This document shows positions 8,068 through 17,734 of a stretch of 64,000 nt of DNA, piece by piece. The notes beneath the pieces are model-generated. The model saw nothing but the letters and a program-made list of their open reading frames with translations. It did no database searches and had not been told where the DNA came from. Source of the DNA: Haloactinopolyspora alba (GTDB taxonomy: Bacteria > Actinomycetota > Actinomycetes > Jiangellales > Jiangellaceae). A program made the position numbers and the translations under genes. Location: positions 121,875 through 185,874 of the forward strand of contig NZ_PYGE01000010.1 of NCBI RefSeq assembly GCF_003014555.1. The letters are read 5' to 3'. The stretch's first letter is position 1, and each line of letters opens with the position of its first letter.

Positions 8068-9249
8068 GTGAATGTGGATGCTGTGACCGTCGGAGCGCTG
8101 GCGTCGTGCGTCGGCGCGGCGGTCGGTCTCGCCGCCGGGCTGGCGTTCCGGGCCAGTGAGCGCGCCCAGCATCCGCCGCAGCCCGAACGCACGTTCCGGG
8201 TGCCGGAGGGCGTCGACGAGGTGCTGTCGGTGCTGCGCTCCAGTGCCATCGTGCTCGACAGCGAACTCCAGGTCGTGAAGGCGAGCCCGTCGGCACACGC
8301 CTTCGGGCTGGTCCGCCACGACCGGCTGGCCGTGGCAGAGCTGATGGAGTTGACCGAGAAGGTGCACCGCGACGGGCAGATCCGCGAGGTGCAGCTGGAG
8401 ATCCCGCGCTCGCGCGACACCACCCAGACGCTGTACGTCTCGGCCCGGGTCGCGCCGTTGAACCGCCGGCTGCTGCTCGCCCTGGTCGAGGACCGCACCC
8501 AGGCCATCCGGCTCGACGAGGTGCGCCGCGACTTCGTCGCGAACGTGTCGCACGAGCTGAAGACGCCGGTCGGCGCGCTCACGCTGCTGGCGGAGGCGGT
8601 CGCGGACGCGAACGACGACCCGGAGGCGGTGGGCCGCTTCGCCGAGCGGATGCAGCGTGAGGGCTCCCGGCTGACGCGGCTGGTGCAAGAGATCATCGAC
8701 CTTTCCCGGCTGCAGTACGACGATCCGGTCGATTCTCCGGAGCCGGTCGCCATCGACGACGTCGTGGCGGCGGCGTTGGACCGCAGCCGCGTGGACGCCG
8801 AGAACCGCGAGGTCCGGCTGGCCGCGGGCGGCGCGGCCGGGCTCGAGGTGCTCGGCAATGAGGGACAGCTGGTCATCGCGCTGGGCAACCTGGTCGAGAA
8901 CGCCGTGACCTACAGCCCGCCCAACACCCGGGTGGCCGTAGGGGTGCGCCGACGCGACGACCTGGTCGAGATCAGCGTCACCGACCAGGGGTTCGGGATA
9001 GCCGAGGGCGACATCGAGCGGATCTTCGAGCGGTTCTACCGCGTCGACCCCGCCCGGTCCAGGGCCACCGGAGGCACCGGCCTCGGGCTGTCCATCGTCA
9101 AGCACATCGCCGCCAGCCACGGCGGCGAGGTAGGGGTGTGGAGCGTGCAGGGTGCGGGGTCGACCTTCACCCTGCGGCTGCCGCTGCACCTCCCGCGAGC
9201 CGGGCAACCGCCCGCGCTCGACACGTCAGTTGGTAAGGAGACGCCGTGA
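8068..9249 (+). CDS. senX3: Two-component sensor histidine kinase SenX3
   Basis: A 393-aa membrane kinase of the phosphate-sensing SenX3/PhoR type. One N-terminal transmembrane helix (about residues 6-25) precedes a PAS-like region (about 45-140) and the H box NVSHELKTP, with phosphorylated His near residue 162. The N box (NLVENAVTYS), DQGFGIAEGD and GGTGLGLSIV of the ATPase domain follow. The start is GTG 8068 or GTG 8074; neither has a clear ribosome-binding site, in keeping with a leaderless transcript. Its stop overlaps the regX3 start (GTGA). Confidence 0.93.
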   Translation: MNVDAVTVGALASCVGAAVGLAAGLAFRASERAQHPPQPERTFRVPEGVDEVLSVLRSSAIVLDSELQVVKASPSAHAFGLVRHDRLAVAELMELTEKVHRDGQIREVQLEIPRSRDTTQTLYVSARVAPLNRRLLLALVEDRTQAIRLDEVRRDFVANVSHELKTPVGALTLLAEAVADANDDPEAVGRFAERMQREGSRLTRLVQEIIDLSRLQYDDPVDSPEPVAIDDVVAAALDRSRVDAENREVRLAAGGAAGLEVLGNEGQLVIALGNLVENAVTYSPPNTRVAVGVRRRDDLVEISVTDQGFGIAEGDIERIFERFYRVDPARSRATGGTGLGLSIVKHIAASHGGEVGVWSVQGAGSTFTLRLPLHLPRAGQPPALDTSVGKETP

Positions 9250-9929
9250 CCCGCGTGCTCGTGGTCGAGGACGAGGATTCGTTCAGCGACGCCCTGTCGT
9301 ACATGCTTCGCAAGGAAGGCTTCGACGTCGCCGTCTCGGCGACGGGAGACGAGGCTCTCGAAGAGTTCGACAAGGGCGGAGCGGATCTCGTCCTGCTGGA
9401 CCTGATGCTGCCCGGGCTGCCGGGGACCGAAGTCTGCCGGCAGATCCGGCAGCGGTCGAACGTCCCGGTGGTCATGCTCACGGCCAAGGACTCGGAGGTC
9501 GACAAGGTCGTGGGCCTCGAGCTCGGGGCGGACGATTACGTGACGAAGCCGTTCTCGTCGCGTGAGCTGGTCGCGCGCATCCGTGCCGTGCTGCGGCGCG
9601 GTACCGAGGCGACCGAGGCGAGCAGCCCGGCGGTCCTGGGAGCCGGACCCGTGCGCATGGACGTCGAGCGGCACACGGTGACCGTCGACGGCAGTTCGGT
9701 GCGGCTGCCGTTGAAGGAGTTCGAGCTGCTGGAGCTGTTGTTGCGCAACGCCGGGCGGGTGCTGACGCGGGCGCAGTTGATCGACCGGATCTGGGGCGCG
9801 GACTACGTCGGCGACACCAAGACGCTGGACGTGCACGTGAAGCGGCTGCGGGCGAAGATCGAGCCGGACCCGACGGCGCCGTCGTACCTGCTGACCGTCC
9901 GCGGCCTCGGCTACAAGCTCGAAGCCTGA
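9246..9929 (+). CDS. regX3: Response regulator RegX3
   Basis: A 227-aa OmpR/PhoB-type regulator. The receiver domain has the acidic pocket ED at residues 8-9, phospho-acceptor Asp52 (LLDLMLPG) and Lys101 (TKPF). The C-terminal winged helix (about 130-227) ends in the usual VRGLGYKLEA. It is coupled to senX3 by a GTGA overlap and acts on phosphate-starvation genes. A dispersed repeat begins 12 nt after the stop. Confidence 0.95.
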   Translation: MTRVLVVEDEDSFSDALSYMLRKEGFDVAVSATGDEALEEFDKGGADLVLLDLMLPGLPGTEVCRQIRQRSNVPVVMLTAKDSEVDKVVGLELGADDYVTKPFSSRELVARIRAVLRRGTEATEASSPAVLGAGPVRMDVERHTVTVDGSSVRLPLKEFELLELLLRNAGRVLTRAQLIDRIWGADYVGDTKTLDVHVKRLRAKIEPDPTAPSYLLTVRGLGYKLEA

Positions 9930-9941
9930 CGTCCGGGTCGT

Positions 9942-10026
9942 GAATGATCCACGTTGTTGAAGCATGGATGGAATTCCATGCGTCACCACCCTTGCAGGCC
10001 TCGTGACGCGTGCACTCGCCTAGTGG
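9942..10026 (+). repeat. Dispersed 3'-end repeat, copy A
   Basis: It shares GAATTCCATGCGTCACCACC and CTTGCAGGCCTCGTGACGCG-type segments with copies B, D and E, and AATGATC with copy C. It follows regX3, between it and a convergent lipoprotein gene. Confidence 0.75.
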
Positions 10027-10101
10027 TCGCACCTTCGGTCGCGCCGTCGTGACATGGCGGCGCGACCGTCGTCGTGACAGGTTCAGGGTGCGGCCGCCGT
10101 G

Positions 10102-10683
10102 TCAGCCGGGCGCCTCGCCGATGGGCTCGTCGTCGGCGGGCTCGTCCTCGTTCGGCTCGGCGGTCGGCTCTTCGGTGCCGGCCATCTCGCCGTCTTCGAC
10201 GCCGGTGGGTGTCGACCCGCCGGGCAACGCGTCGGCGTACATTCCCTCGGCGGTTTCGACGAGCGCGTCGACCGTGACCCGGGGCGCACGCTCGAAACGG
10301 AACTCGACCTCGATCATCCGGCCAGGCACCGCGTCGACGCTCTGGACGTCGGCGCGGTGGGCGCTGGGTCCGACCGTGGCGTGACCGTTCGACGGGATCT
10401 CGATGGCGCCACCTTCGAGCTCGGCCTGTGTGTCCCCGACGGACACGCCGACGAGGGCGTCGGCGGTGGTGCCCTCGTTGGACAACGCCGCCAGCACGGT
10501 GGCCCGGCCTCCGCTGCCCGCGACCACGAGAACGTTGCGCAGCCCGACCTGCCCGGCGTCGGCGTTGACGCCGTTGGCGGGCGCGTACCAGCCCTGCGTC
10601 TGCTCATGGATGCTGCATCCCGCGACGCTCAGGGCGATGAGCGGGACAGCGACGAGAGCTCGGCGCAGGGCAGCAGACTTCAC
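10102..10683 (-). CDS. Lipoprotein of unknown function
   Basis: A 193-aa protein with a lipoprotein signal peptide: a basic N-terminus (VKSAALRRA), a hydrophobic core and the lipobox LSVAGC with lipidated Cys23. The mature domain (about 35-150) is a beta-rich fold, and the C-terminal 40 residues are Glu/Pro/Asp-rich. Such proteins occur between regX3 and carD in many Actinobacteria and are sometimes compared with copper chaperones, but I see no metal motif. AAGGAG 5-6 nt upstream selects GTG 10683 over the earlier in-frame start at 10716. Confidence 0.8.
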   Translation of the reverse strand: MKSAALRRALVAVPLIALSVAGCSIHEQTQGWYAPANGVNADAGQVGLRNVLVVAGSGGRATVLAALSNEGTTADALVGVSVGDTQAELEGGAIEIPSNGHATVGPSAHRADVQSVDAVPGRMIEVEFRFERAPRVTVDALVETAEGMYADALPGGSTPTGVEDGEMAGTEEPTAEPNEDEPADDEPIGEAPG

Positions 10684-10974
10684 GGGTACTCCTTGAAGCG
10701 GTTCGCGACAGACCACCTCCAGGGTACCGGCGGCGCTGTCGGTGCTCGTCCGCGGGCACGAGAAGCGGGAGTGCGTGGATCAGCCTCACGGCTCGATGCC
10801 ACCCTGTTCACCTGCCGCGACGTGAGCGACGGAGGGCCTCCGGCTGTGGCGTCGTGGCCGGTGGCGCAAGGTTTCGGACGTGTGACGTGTGTCGCAAGCA
10901 TGGGCAATGCCGATTTGTCAACCCCCACGTTCCGGCCTGACCAGCATAAATGCTCGTCCGCAGCGGTGAATCCG

Positions 10975-10983
10975 TGCTATCCT
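10975..10983 (+). promoter_or_regulatory. Candidate carD promoter (extended -10)
   Basis: TGCTATCCT is an extended -10 element (TGn-TATCCT) 26 bp before the carD ATG. I found no good -35. The 326-bp gap 10684-11009 holds no gene. A near-match to a CRP-like site, GTGACGTGTGTCGC, lies at 10882-10895. Confidence 0.4.
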
Positions 10984-11009
10984 CTGCAGGGGAAAGGGGA
11001 CAGAAACAC

Positions 11010-11492
11010 ATGACTTTTAAGGTCGGCGAGACGGTTGTCTACCCCCATCACGGGGCTGCGCTCATCGAAGCCATCGAGTCCCGTGTCATCAAAGGCGAGG
11101 AGCGTCAGTACCTCGTCCTGAGAGTCACTCAAGGCGATCTGACCGTGCGCGTTCCCGCGGACAACGTCGATCTCGTCGGCGTCCGCGACGTGGTCAACCA
11201 AGAGGGCCTCGACCGCGTCTTCGAGGTGTTGCGAACGCCGCACACCGAGGAACCGACGAACTGGTCACGGCGGTACAAGGCCAACCTCGAGAAGCTCGCC
11301 TCTGGCGACGTCATCAAGGTGGCCGAGGTCGTGCGCGACCTGTGGCGCCGTGAGCGCGACCGCGGGCTCAGCGCCGGTGAGAAGCGGATGCTGGCCAAGG
11401 CACGCCAGGTCCTGGTGTCCGAGCTGGCGCTGGCTGAGAACACCAACGAGGACAAGGCCGAGACGCTGCTGGACGAGGTCCTCACCGGCTGA
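11010..11492 (+). CDS. carD: CarD-family transcription regulator
   Basis: A 160-aa RNA-polymerase-binding protein that stabilises open promoter complexes, notably at rRNA genes. The N-terminal Tudor-like RNAP-interaction domain ([20 protein letters not shown], residues 1-60) contacts the beta subunit. The helical C-terminal domain (about 65-160) contains the basic DNA-binding surface ([28 protein letters not shown]). AAGGGGA lies about 9 nt upstream of ATG 11010. It is followed by ispD-ispF as in many Actinobacteria. Confidence 0.96.
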   Translation: MTFKVGETVVYPHHGAALIEAIESRVIKGEERQYLVLRVTQGDLTVRVPADNVDLVGVRDVVNQEGLDRVFEVLRTPHTEEPTNWSRRYKANLEKLASGDVIKVAEVVRDLWRRERDRGLSAGEKRMLAKARQVLVSELALAENTNEDKAETLLDEVLTG

Positions 11493-11578
11493 TCCGGTTC
11501 GACGTCGGTGCGGCCACCGGTACACGTCCACGCGCGGGCCTACGCGTCCGCGGTCTCCGATCTGAAAGGATCGGGGGC

Positions 11579-12313
11579 GTGAGTACCGAGGGCAAGGCGG
11601 CCTGCGTCCTGGTCGCGGCGGGCCGGGGTGAGCGTCTGGGCGAAGGCGGCCCCAAGGCGTTCGTCCGGGTCGGCGGCCGCCCGCTGATCTGGCATGCGCT
11701 GCGCGCGATCGCCGGCGCCGACCTGGTGTCGCACCTCGTGGCCGTCGTTCCTGCCGGGTACGAGCGGCAGGCGGACGAACTTGTCGACGACGCCGTCGCC
11801 GGGCGGCTCAGTGGGACCTCGCGCGTCGTCTCCGGCGGCGAGAACCGGCAGCGGTCGGTCGCGCTCGGGCTGTCGGCGGTGCCGGCAGACGCCGACATCG
11901 TCCTCGTGCACGACGCCGCCCGGTGCCTGGCGCCGTCCGGGCTCCTCGACGCCGTCGTCCGCGCTGTCGCGCACGGGCAGGACGCTGTCGTCCCCGGCCT
12001 GCCGGTGGTCGACACGCTCAAGCGGATCGACGAGCGGTCCCGCGTCATCGACACCCCGCCCCGCTCCGACCTGCGGGCCGTCCAGACACCGCAGGGGTTC
12101 CGCCGCGCAGTACTGACCCGTGCGCACAGCGACGCCGAAGCCCGCGGCGACACCGACGCCCCCGACGACGCGTCGCTGGTCGAACGGACGGGGCTCCCGG
12201 TGCACCTGGTCGCCGGCCATCAAGAGGCGTTCAAGATCACCACCGGCCACGACCTGGCCGTCGCCGAAACCGTTCTGGCGCGTGCACGGGCGAGCGCGGC
12301 GCCGGCCCCATGA
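11579..12313 (+). CDS. ispD: 2-C-methyl-D-erythritol 4-phosphate cytidylyltransferase
   Basis: A 244-aa enzyme of the MEP isoprenoid pathway that couples CTP to methylerythritol phosphate. The N-terminal nucleotide-binding loop reads [19 protein letters not shown], followed by VHDAARCL and the C-terminal [11 protein letters not shown] and [13 protein letters not shown] motifs. The start is GTG 11579, preceded by GGATCGGGGG. The stop overlaps the ispF ATG (ATGA), so the two steps are translated together. Confidence 0.96.
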   Translation: MSTEGKAACVLVAAGRGERLGEGGPKAFVRVGGRPLIWHALRAIAGADLVSHLVAVVPAGYERQADELVDDAVAGRLSGTSRVVSGGENRQRSVALGLSAVPADADIVLVHDAARCLAPSGLLDAVVRAVAHGQDAVVPGLPVVDTLKRIDERSRVIDTPPRSDLRAVQTPQGFRRAVLTRAHSDAEARGDTDAPDDASLVERTGLPVHLVAGHQEAFKITTGHDLAVAETVLARARASAAPAP

Positions 12314-12777
12314 CCCGGGTCGGCATCGGTGTGGACGTGCACCCGTTCGAGCCCGGACGTGCGTGCTGGGTTGCCGGGTTGCTGTGGCCGGACGAACCCG
12401 CCGGCTGTTCGGGGCACTCCGACGGGGACGTCGCCGCGCACGCCATGTGCGACGCGCTGTTGTCGGCGTCCGGGCAGGGTGATCTCGGGTCGGTGTTCGG
12501 AACCGGGCGACCGGAGTGGGACGGCGCGTCCGGCGTCACGTTGCTGGCCGAGGTCGCACGCATCGTGCGGGCGGCGTCGCTCGAGATCGGTAACGTCGCC
12601 GTGCAGGTCGTCGGTGCCCGGCCGCGGGTCGGTCGTCGCCGTGCCGAGGCGCAGGACGTGCTGGCGGCGGCGGTGGGGGCGCCGGTGAGCGTCAGCGGGA
12701 CCACGACGGACGGGTTGGGGCTGACCGGGCGTGGCGAGGGGCTGGCGGCCATCGCGACGGCGTTGGTGTCCGAGTAG
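12310..12777 (+). CDS. ispF: 2-C-methyl-D-erythritol 2,4-cyclodiphosphate synthase
   Basis: A 155-aa trimeric MEP-pathway enzyme that cyclises CDP-ME-2-phosphate with release of CMP. The zinc ligands are in GVDVHPF (Asp9, His11) and [16 protein letters not shown]; the C-terminal signature [17 protein letters not shown] closes the active site. The start codon overlaps the ispD stop. The length is normal for the stand-alone enzyme. Confidence 0.96.
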   Translation: MTRVGIGVDVHPFEPGRACWVAGLLWPDEPAGCSGHSDGDVAAHAMCDALLSASGQGDLGSVFGTGRPEWDGASGVTLLAEVARIVRAASLEIGNVAVQVVGARPRVGRRRAEAQDVLAAAVGAPVSVSGTTTDGLGLTGRGEGLAAIATALVSE

Positions 12778-12786
12778 AGCGGCGAG

Positions 12787-12864
12787 CCATCACCAGGCTT
12801 TCCTCCGCGTCACCATGCTTGCAAGGGTGGTGACGCAGGGAATTCCATGCGGAACGTGATCATT
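12787..12864 (-). repeat. Dispersed 3'-end repeat, copy B
   Basis: Read on the minus strand it begins AATGATCACGTTCCGCATGG, the left half of the palindrome in copy C, and continues with AATTCCCTGCGTCACCACCC and TTGCAAGCATGGTGACGCGG. It sits between ispF and the fuconate dehydratase gene. Confidence 0.8.
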
Positions 12865-12887
12865 CTCGTGCAACCAGAGAGGTACCC

Positions 12888-14186
12888 ATGAGCACCATCG
12901 TGGCGGTCGACACGTTCGACCTCCGGTTCCCGACGTCACGCCTTCTCGACGGGTCGGACGCGATGAACCCCGACCCCGACTACTCGACCGCCTACGTCGT
13001 GGTCCGCACGGACGACGACGGCCCCGACGGGCACGGGTTCGTCTTCACGATCGGCCGCGGGAACGACGTGCAGGTCGCCGCGATCGACACGCTGCGTTCA
13101 TTCCTGCTGGGACACGAGGTCGAACCGCTGCTCGCCGACATGGGTGGCACCTGGCGTCGGCTGGTGCACGACTCGCAGCTGCGCTGGCTGGGTCCGGAGA
13201 AAGGCGCCATGCACATGGCAGTGGGCGCCGTGGTGAACGCGTTGTGGGACATGCGCGCCAAACGTGCCGGCCTGCCGCTGTGGCGGGTGCTCGCGGACCT
13301 GACGCCCGACGAGATCGTCGACCTGGTGGACTTCCGCTACCTGACCGACGTGCTGGACCGCTCCGAAGCGCTGCAGCTGCTCGAGTCCGCCCGGGACGGC
13401 AGACAGGACCGTGCGCAACGGCTGGTCGCGCAGGGCTACCCCGCCTACACGACGACACCGGGCTGGCTGGGGTACGACGACGCCAAGCTGGCACGCCTGT
13501 CGGGCGAGGCGGTGGCCGCGGGATTCGGCCAGATCAAGCTCAAAGTGGGCGCCGACCTGGACGACGATCGGCGACGGCTGGCGATCGCCCGGGAGACGTG
13601 CGGCCCGGACGTGCGGATCGCCGTCGACGCGAACCAGCGGTGGGACGTCGACGAGGCGGTGCGCTGGATCAAGGAGCTGGCCGCCTACGACCTGGCCTGG
13701 GTGGAGGAACCGACCAGCCCGGACGACGTCCTGGGGCACGCGAGCATCGCCGAGCGGATCGCCCCGATCCCGGTGGCGACCGGGGAGCACACCGCCAACC
13801 GGGTCATGTTCAAGCAACTCCTCCAGGCCCGCGGCGCGCAGGTGGTGCAGATCGACGCATGCAGGCTCGCCGGCGTCAACGAGAACGTCGCGGTGCTGCT
13901 GCTCGCGGCGAAGTTCGGCGTGCCGGTGTGTCCCCATGCCGGTGGCGTGGGCCTGTGCGAGATCGTGCAGCATCTGGCCATGTTCGACTACGTGGCGGTG
14001 AGCGGGACGGCCGACGGCCGGATGATCGAGTACGTCGATCACCTGCACGAGCACTTCTCTGATCCGGTGCGCATCGACCGCGGGCGCTACGTCGCGCCGA
14101 CGAAGCCCGGCTCGGGTGCGCAGATGCTGCAGACCTCGATGCGCGAGCACGCCTATCCGGGCGGCGCCGCATGGGCGGCCGGATAG
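12888..14186 (+). CDS. L-fuconate dehydratase (enolase superfamily)
   Basis: A 432-aa enzyme, closest in pattern to L-fuconate dehydratase/ENOSF1, which removes water from L-fuconate to give 2-keto-3-deoxy-L-fuconate. Features: capping-domain motif [20 protein letters not shown], catalytic lysines in IKLKVG (about residues 216-221), metal ligands in VDANQRW (Asp247), EEPTSPDD and GEH (near 302), and the C-terminal [18 protein letters not shown] lies upstream of ATG 12888. It has no fucose-pathway neighbours here. Confidence 0.88.
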   Translation: MSTIVAVDTFDLRFPTSRLLDGSDAMNPDPDYSTAYVVVRTDDDGPDGHGFVFTIGRGNDVQVAAIDTLRSFLLGHEVEPLLADMGGTWRRLVHDSQLRWLGPEKGAMHMAVGAVVNALWDMRAKRAGLPLWRVLADLTPDEIVDLVDFRYLTDVLDRSEALQLLESARDGRQDRAQRLVAQGYPAYTTTPGWLGYDDAKLARLSGEAVAAGFGQIKLKVGADLDDDRRRLAIARETCGPDVRIAVDANQRWDVDEAVRWIKELAAYDLAWVEEPTSPDDVLGHASIAERIAPIPVATGEHTANRVMFKQLLQARGAQVVQIDACRLAGVNENVAVLLLAAKFGVPVCPHAGGVGLCEIVQHLAMFDYVAVSGTADGRMIEYVDHLHEHFSDPVRIDRGRYVAPTKPGSGAQMLQTSMREHAYPGGAAWAAG

Positions 14187-14269
14187 GCCGGCGTTCAGCT
14201 CGACGTGGCGGCTCGGCCGACCGTCGGTCAGCCGGGCCGTCCGGCGTCATGGCGAGCCGGGTCGGGCTC

Positions 14270-15052
14270 TCAACCGGCCCCGTCCAGCCGTGCCAGCAGG
14301 GCGTGCCCGGGCAGCCACCGCGGCCACGGCAGCCGCGGCGCGCGCAGCACGGTCACCGAGACCATGAGCGCCAGCAGTCCGAGCATCCAGCCGCCGGGAA
14401 TGTCACTGAGCCAGTGGTAGTCGAGCAGGGTCATGAGCGCGCCCGAGACGAACACGATCACCAGTGCCACCGCGAGCCACCGCCGGAACCGGACCGGGTC
14501 GGGCCGCAGCCCCTGGGCGCCCAGCAGCACGATGACGATGAGACACCAGGTCAGGGTCGCGTTCGCGGTGTGCCCGGAGGGGAAGGCCTGGCCGACGCCG
14601 TGCAGGATGTCCTGCTCGCTGGCCGGCGGTGTCCGGGCGAGATCGAACTTGATCCAGTACCCCACGAAGAACACCGTCGCCAGCCCTGCCCCGATGGCGA
14701 CCAGCGGCCGGATCCGCCGCTGCCGGTACGAGACCCACGCGCCCACCCCGACGATGATGGGCAGCGTGTAGAGGCGTTGCCCGCCGAGGCTGGCGATGGA
14801 GTCGAGGACCAGCTTCACCCATCCGTCCGGGTGGCGCGCGTCGACGTAGACGTGCAGCGGCCAGTCCCAGGCGATGAACGGTCCTCGCGCCACGACCTGC
14901 CAGGTCATCAGCGCGAGGAGGGCGGCCGCGATCAGGCCGGTGGCCACCGACGGGAGCCACCACGGCCGGCGCTGCTCGTCCGTCGAGCGATGTGGCTCGA
15001 ACACGAAAGGCTGCTCCATGGACGTCGGTGTCGGGGCCGCTGGTCGTCTCAT
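14270..15052 (-). CDS. PAP2 family membrane phosphatase
   Basis: A 260-aa protein with about six transmembrane helices and the three-part PAP2 signature: [14 protein letters not shown] and the final H-x4-D region in [13 protein letters not shown]. Such enzymes dephosphorylate lipid phosphates, for example phosphatidic acid or undecaprenyl pyrophosphate; the substrate here is unknown. ATG 15052 follows a GGGGGA; ATG 15019 is an alternative. It is divergent from cysS and convergent with the fuconate dehydratase gene. Confidence 0.88.
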   Translation of the reverse strand: MRRPAAPTPTSMEQPFVFEPHRSTDEQRRPWWLPSVATGLIAAALLALMTWQVVARGPFIAWDWPLHVYVDARHPDGWVKLVLDSIASLGGQRLYTLPIIVGVGAWVSYRQRRIRPLVAIGAGLATVFFVGYWIKFDLARTPPASEQDILHGVGQAFPSGHTANATLTWCLIVIVLLGAQGLRPDPVRFRRWLAVALVIVFVSGALMTLLDYHWLSDIPGGWMLGLLALMVSVTVLRAPRLPWPRWLPGHALLARLDGAG

Positions 15053-15141
15053 TGTCCCCCATCCCGGTTCGTCGCCGGGATCACGCGCCCGCGCTCCGGA
15101 GTCCGCGCCGTGATCCGGGTGGTTGCCGGCACGGAAATCGT

Positions 15142-15147
15142 TACCCT
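15142..15147 (+). promoter_or_regulatory. Candidate -10 element of leaderless cysS
   Basis: TACCCT ends 6 bp before GTG 15154, so transcription would start at the start codon. I see no convincing -35 or ribosome-binding site. Confidence 0.4.
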
Positions 15148-15153
15148 TGTCCG

Positions 15154-16596
15154 GTGAGTTTTCGCCTGTACGACACCGCCGCCAGTGAGGTTCGCGACTT
15201 CGTCCCGGTCGTCCCGGGCAAGGTCGGGATCTACCACTGTGGCCTGACGGTTCAGGGCCCGCCGCACGTGGGACACATCCGCAAGGAGGTCGTGTTCGAC
15301 GTGCTGCGGCGCTGGCTGGAGCATTCCGGCTACGAGGTCACCATCGTCGCGAACGTCACCGACATCGAGGACAAGATCCTCGCCAAATCCGCGGAAGCCG
15401 GCCGCCCGTGGTGGGCGTGGGCCTATGAGAACGAGCGCGCGCTCGACGCCGCCTACGAGGTTCTGGGCTGCCTGCCGGCGACCTACCAGCCGCGCGCCAC
15501 CGGGCACGTCCCCGAGATGGTCGAACTGATCGACATGCTCATCGAGCGTGGTCACGCCTACGTCGCCGGCGACGGTTCGGGCGACGTGTACTTCGACGTG
15601 CGGTCGTGGCCGTCCTACGGCGAGCTGTCCGGGCAGAAGATCGACGAGATGGAACCGGCCGCCGACGCCGACCCGCGCGGCAAGCGCGATCCGCGCGACT
15701 TCGCCCTGTGGAAGGGGTTCAAGCCGGAGGAGCCGCGGACCGCGTCCTGGCCGACGACGTACGGCCGCGGCCGGCCGGGCTGGCACCTGGAGTGCTCGGC
15801 GATGGCCGCGAAGTATCTGGGCTCGGAGTTCGACATCCACGGCGGCGGCATCGACCTGCGGTTCCCGCACCACGAGAACGAGCTCGCGCAGTCTCGCGCC
15901 GCGGGGCAACCGTTCGCGCGGTACTGGATGCACAACGCCCTCGTGACCACGTCCGGCGAGAAGATGAGCAAGTCGCTGGGCAACTCGCTGCTGGTCTCCG
16001 AGGTGGTGCGCCGGGTGCGGCCGGTCGAGCTGCGCTACTATCTCGTCGCGCCGCACTACCGCAGTCACGCCGAGTTCTCCGAGGAGGCGCTGGCCGAGGC
16101 CGCGGCCGCGTACCGGCGCCTCGAAGGGTTCGTCCTGCGCGCTTCGGAGGCGGTGGCCGACGTCGACCCGGACGTGGACGTTCCCGAGACGTTCCGCCGG
16201 GCGATGGACGACGACCTCGCCGTACCACAGGCGATGGCGGTGGTCTTCGAATCGGTCCGCGAGGGCAACCGGATGCTCTCGGCGGGCGAGTCGGCCGGGC
16301 TCCGTGAGACGCTGGCCTCGGTGCGGGCGATGCTCGGCGTGTTCGGCATGGATCCGTTGGCCGAGCCGTGGGTCGGGCTGGACTCCGTCGGCAGCTCCGG
16401 CGACCGGCTGCGTGGCGTCGTCGACGCGCTGGTGCACGCACTGCTCGAGCAGCGCCAGGCTGCTCGAGAGAACAAGGACTTCGCCACCGCCGACGCGCTA
16501 CGCGACCGGCTGAAGGCCGCCGGCATCACCGTCGAGGACAGGCACGACGGCGCGCGCTGGGATCTGACCGAGCCTGACGACGTACGGAGAAACTGA
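15154..16596 (+). CDS. cysS: Cysteinyl-tRNA synthetase
   Basis: A 480-aa class I aminoacyl-tRNA synthetase. Zinc ligand Cys29 lies in YHCGLT, the HIGH-type motif is PPHVGH (residues 36-41), and the KMSKS motif is at 270-274. WHLECSAMA and [16 protein letters not shown] are standard. Because it sits next to rlmB and has the full C-terminal anticodon-binding part, it is the tRNA synthetase and not its mycothiol paralogue MshC. The stop and the rlmB start share one base (TGATG). Confidence 0.95.
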   Translation: MSFRLYDTAASEVRDFVPVVPGKVGIYHCGLTVQGPPHVGHIRKEVVFDVLRRWLEHSGYEVTIVANVTDIEDKILAKSAEAGRPWWAWAYENERALDAAYEVLGCLPATYQPRATGHVPEMVELIDMLIERGHAYVAGDGSGDVYFDVRSWPSYGELSGQKIDEMEPAADADPRGKRDPRDFALWKGFKPEEPRTASWPTTYGRGRPGWHLECSAMAAKYLGSEFDIHGGGIDLRFPHHENELAQSRAAGQPFARYWMHNALVTTSGEKMSKSLGNSLLVSEVVRRVRPVELRYYLVAPHYRSHAEFSEEALAEAAAAYRRLEGFVLRASEAVADVDPDVDVPETFRRAMDDDLAVPQAMAVVFESVREGNRMLSAGESAGLRETLASVRAMLGVFGMDPLAEPWVGLDSVGSSGDRLRGVVDALVHALLEQRQAARENKDFATADALRDRLKAAGITVEDRHDGARWDLTEPDDVRRN

Positions 16597-17606
16597 TGGC
16601 GGGCAACTCGCAGCGCCGTGGCGCTATGCGCAAGAGCGGCACGAAGAAGGGCATGGTCGTCGGCTCCGGCGGCCAGCGCCGCCGCGGGCTCAAGGGCAAG
16701 GGGCCGACGCCGGCGGCGACGGAACGCACTGGGCACCCGAAGGCACGCCGGTCGGCTGCGCAGCAGCGGCGGGGTGACGAGAGCGGCGGTCGCGCCGGTG
16801 CCGGGCGTTCCGGCGGTACGTCCCGGTCCGGCGGCGGCGGTCGCGGCCGCCGCGGCCCCGAGGTCGTGGCGGGCCGGAACTCGGTGGTCGAGGCGCTGCG
16901 TGCCGAGGTGCCCGCCACCACGTTGTACGTCGCGGAACGCATCGACGCCGACGACCGGGTACGCGAAGCACTGGACCTCGCCGTCGCGCGCAACGTTCAT
17001 CTGCTCGAGGTGGCGAGGACCGAGCTCGACCGGGTGACCGGCGGCTCCGTTCACCAGGGTGTGGCGCTCGCGTTGCCGGCCTACACCTACGCACACCCGG
17101 ACGACCTGATCACCGCCGCTCACGATGCCGGTGAGCCGCCGCTGGTGGTGGCCCTCGACGGAGTCACCGACCCGCGCAACCTCGGCGCCGTCGTGCGATC
17201 GGCCGCGGCGTTCGGCGCCCACGGCGTCGTCGTGCCCGAACGGCGCAGCGCGGGCATGACCGCGGGCGCGTGGAAGACGTCGGCCGGAGCGGCCGCGCGC
17301 ACACCGGTCGCGCAGGCGACCAACCTGGCGCGGGCGCTGCGGGTGTACCGCGACGCCGGGCTGTTCGTGATCGGCCTGGACGGTGCCGGCACGGTCGACC
17401 TGCCCGACGTCGAGGCGCTCGACCAGCCGGTGTGCCTGGTGGTCGGCTCCGAGGACACCGGGATGTCGCGCATCGTCTCCGAGACGTGCGACCTGGTGGC
17501 ACGGATCCCGATGGCCCGCGGCACCGAGTCCCTGAACGCGGGCGTCGCCGCCGGGGTTGCGATGTACGAAATCACCCGGGCGCGGGCGTCCGACGGCTCG
17601 CGATAG
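16596..17606 (+). CDS. rlmB: 23S rRNA (guanosine-2'-O-)-methyltransferase RlmB
   Basis: A 336-aa SpoU-family knotted methyltransferase that methylates the 2'-O of G2251 in 23S rRNA. A disordered basic Gly/Arg/Ser-rich N-terminal extension of about 85 residues is typical of actinobacterial forms. A substrate-binding domain ([14 protein letters not shown]) follows, then the SPOUT motifs [19 protein letters not shown] and [14 protein letters not shown]. It is coupled to cysS. Confidence 0.94.
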   Translation: MAGNSQRRGAMRKSGTKKGMVVGSGGQRRRGLKGKGPTPAATERTGHPKARRSAAQQRRGDESGGRAGAGRSGGTSRSGGGGRGRRGPEVVAGRNSVVEALRAEVPATTLYVAERIDADDRVREALDLAVARNVHLLEVARTELDRVTGGSVHQGVALALPAYTYAHPDDLITAAHDAGEPPLVVALDGVTDPRNLGAVVRSAAAFGAHGVVVPERRSAGMTAGAWKTSAGAAARTPVAQATNLARALRVYRDAGLFVIGLDGAGTVDLPDVEALDQPVCLVVGSEDTGMSRIVSETCDLVARIPMARGTESLNAGVAAGVAMYEITRARASDGSR

Positions 17607-17626
17607 GCTGAACCACGCCGGTCCGT

Positions 17627-17640
17627 GTGACACGGGTCAC
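17627..17640. promoter_or_regulatory. CRP/GlxR-like palindrome
   Basis: GTGACACGGGTCAC matches GTGA-N6-TCAC, 95 bp upstream of the acyl-CoA dehydrogenase start. It is supported by pattern only. Confidence 0.3.
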
Positions 17641-17734
17641 CACCTTTGCGCATGTCACGTGGTCCGGCGCAGCCTGTGACGACCAACGCCGGAGGGCGAT
17701 CCTCGTCCGGCGCGAGCCGTGGAGGTACGACGAC

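Noticed and set aside
10915..10950. TTGTCA/CATAAA pair as carD promoter
   Set aside because: Spacer of 24 bp is too long; the extended -10 at 10975 is a better candidate.
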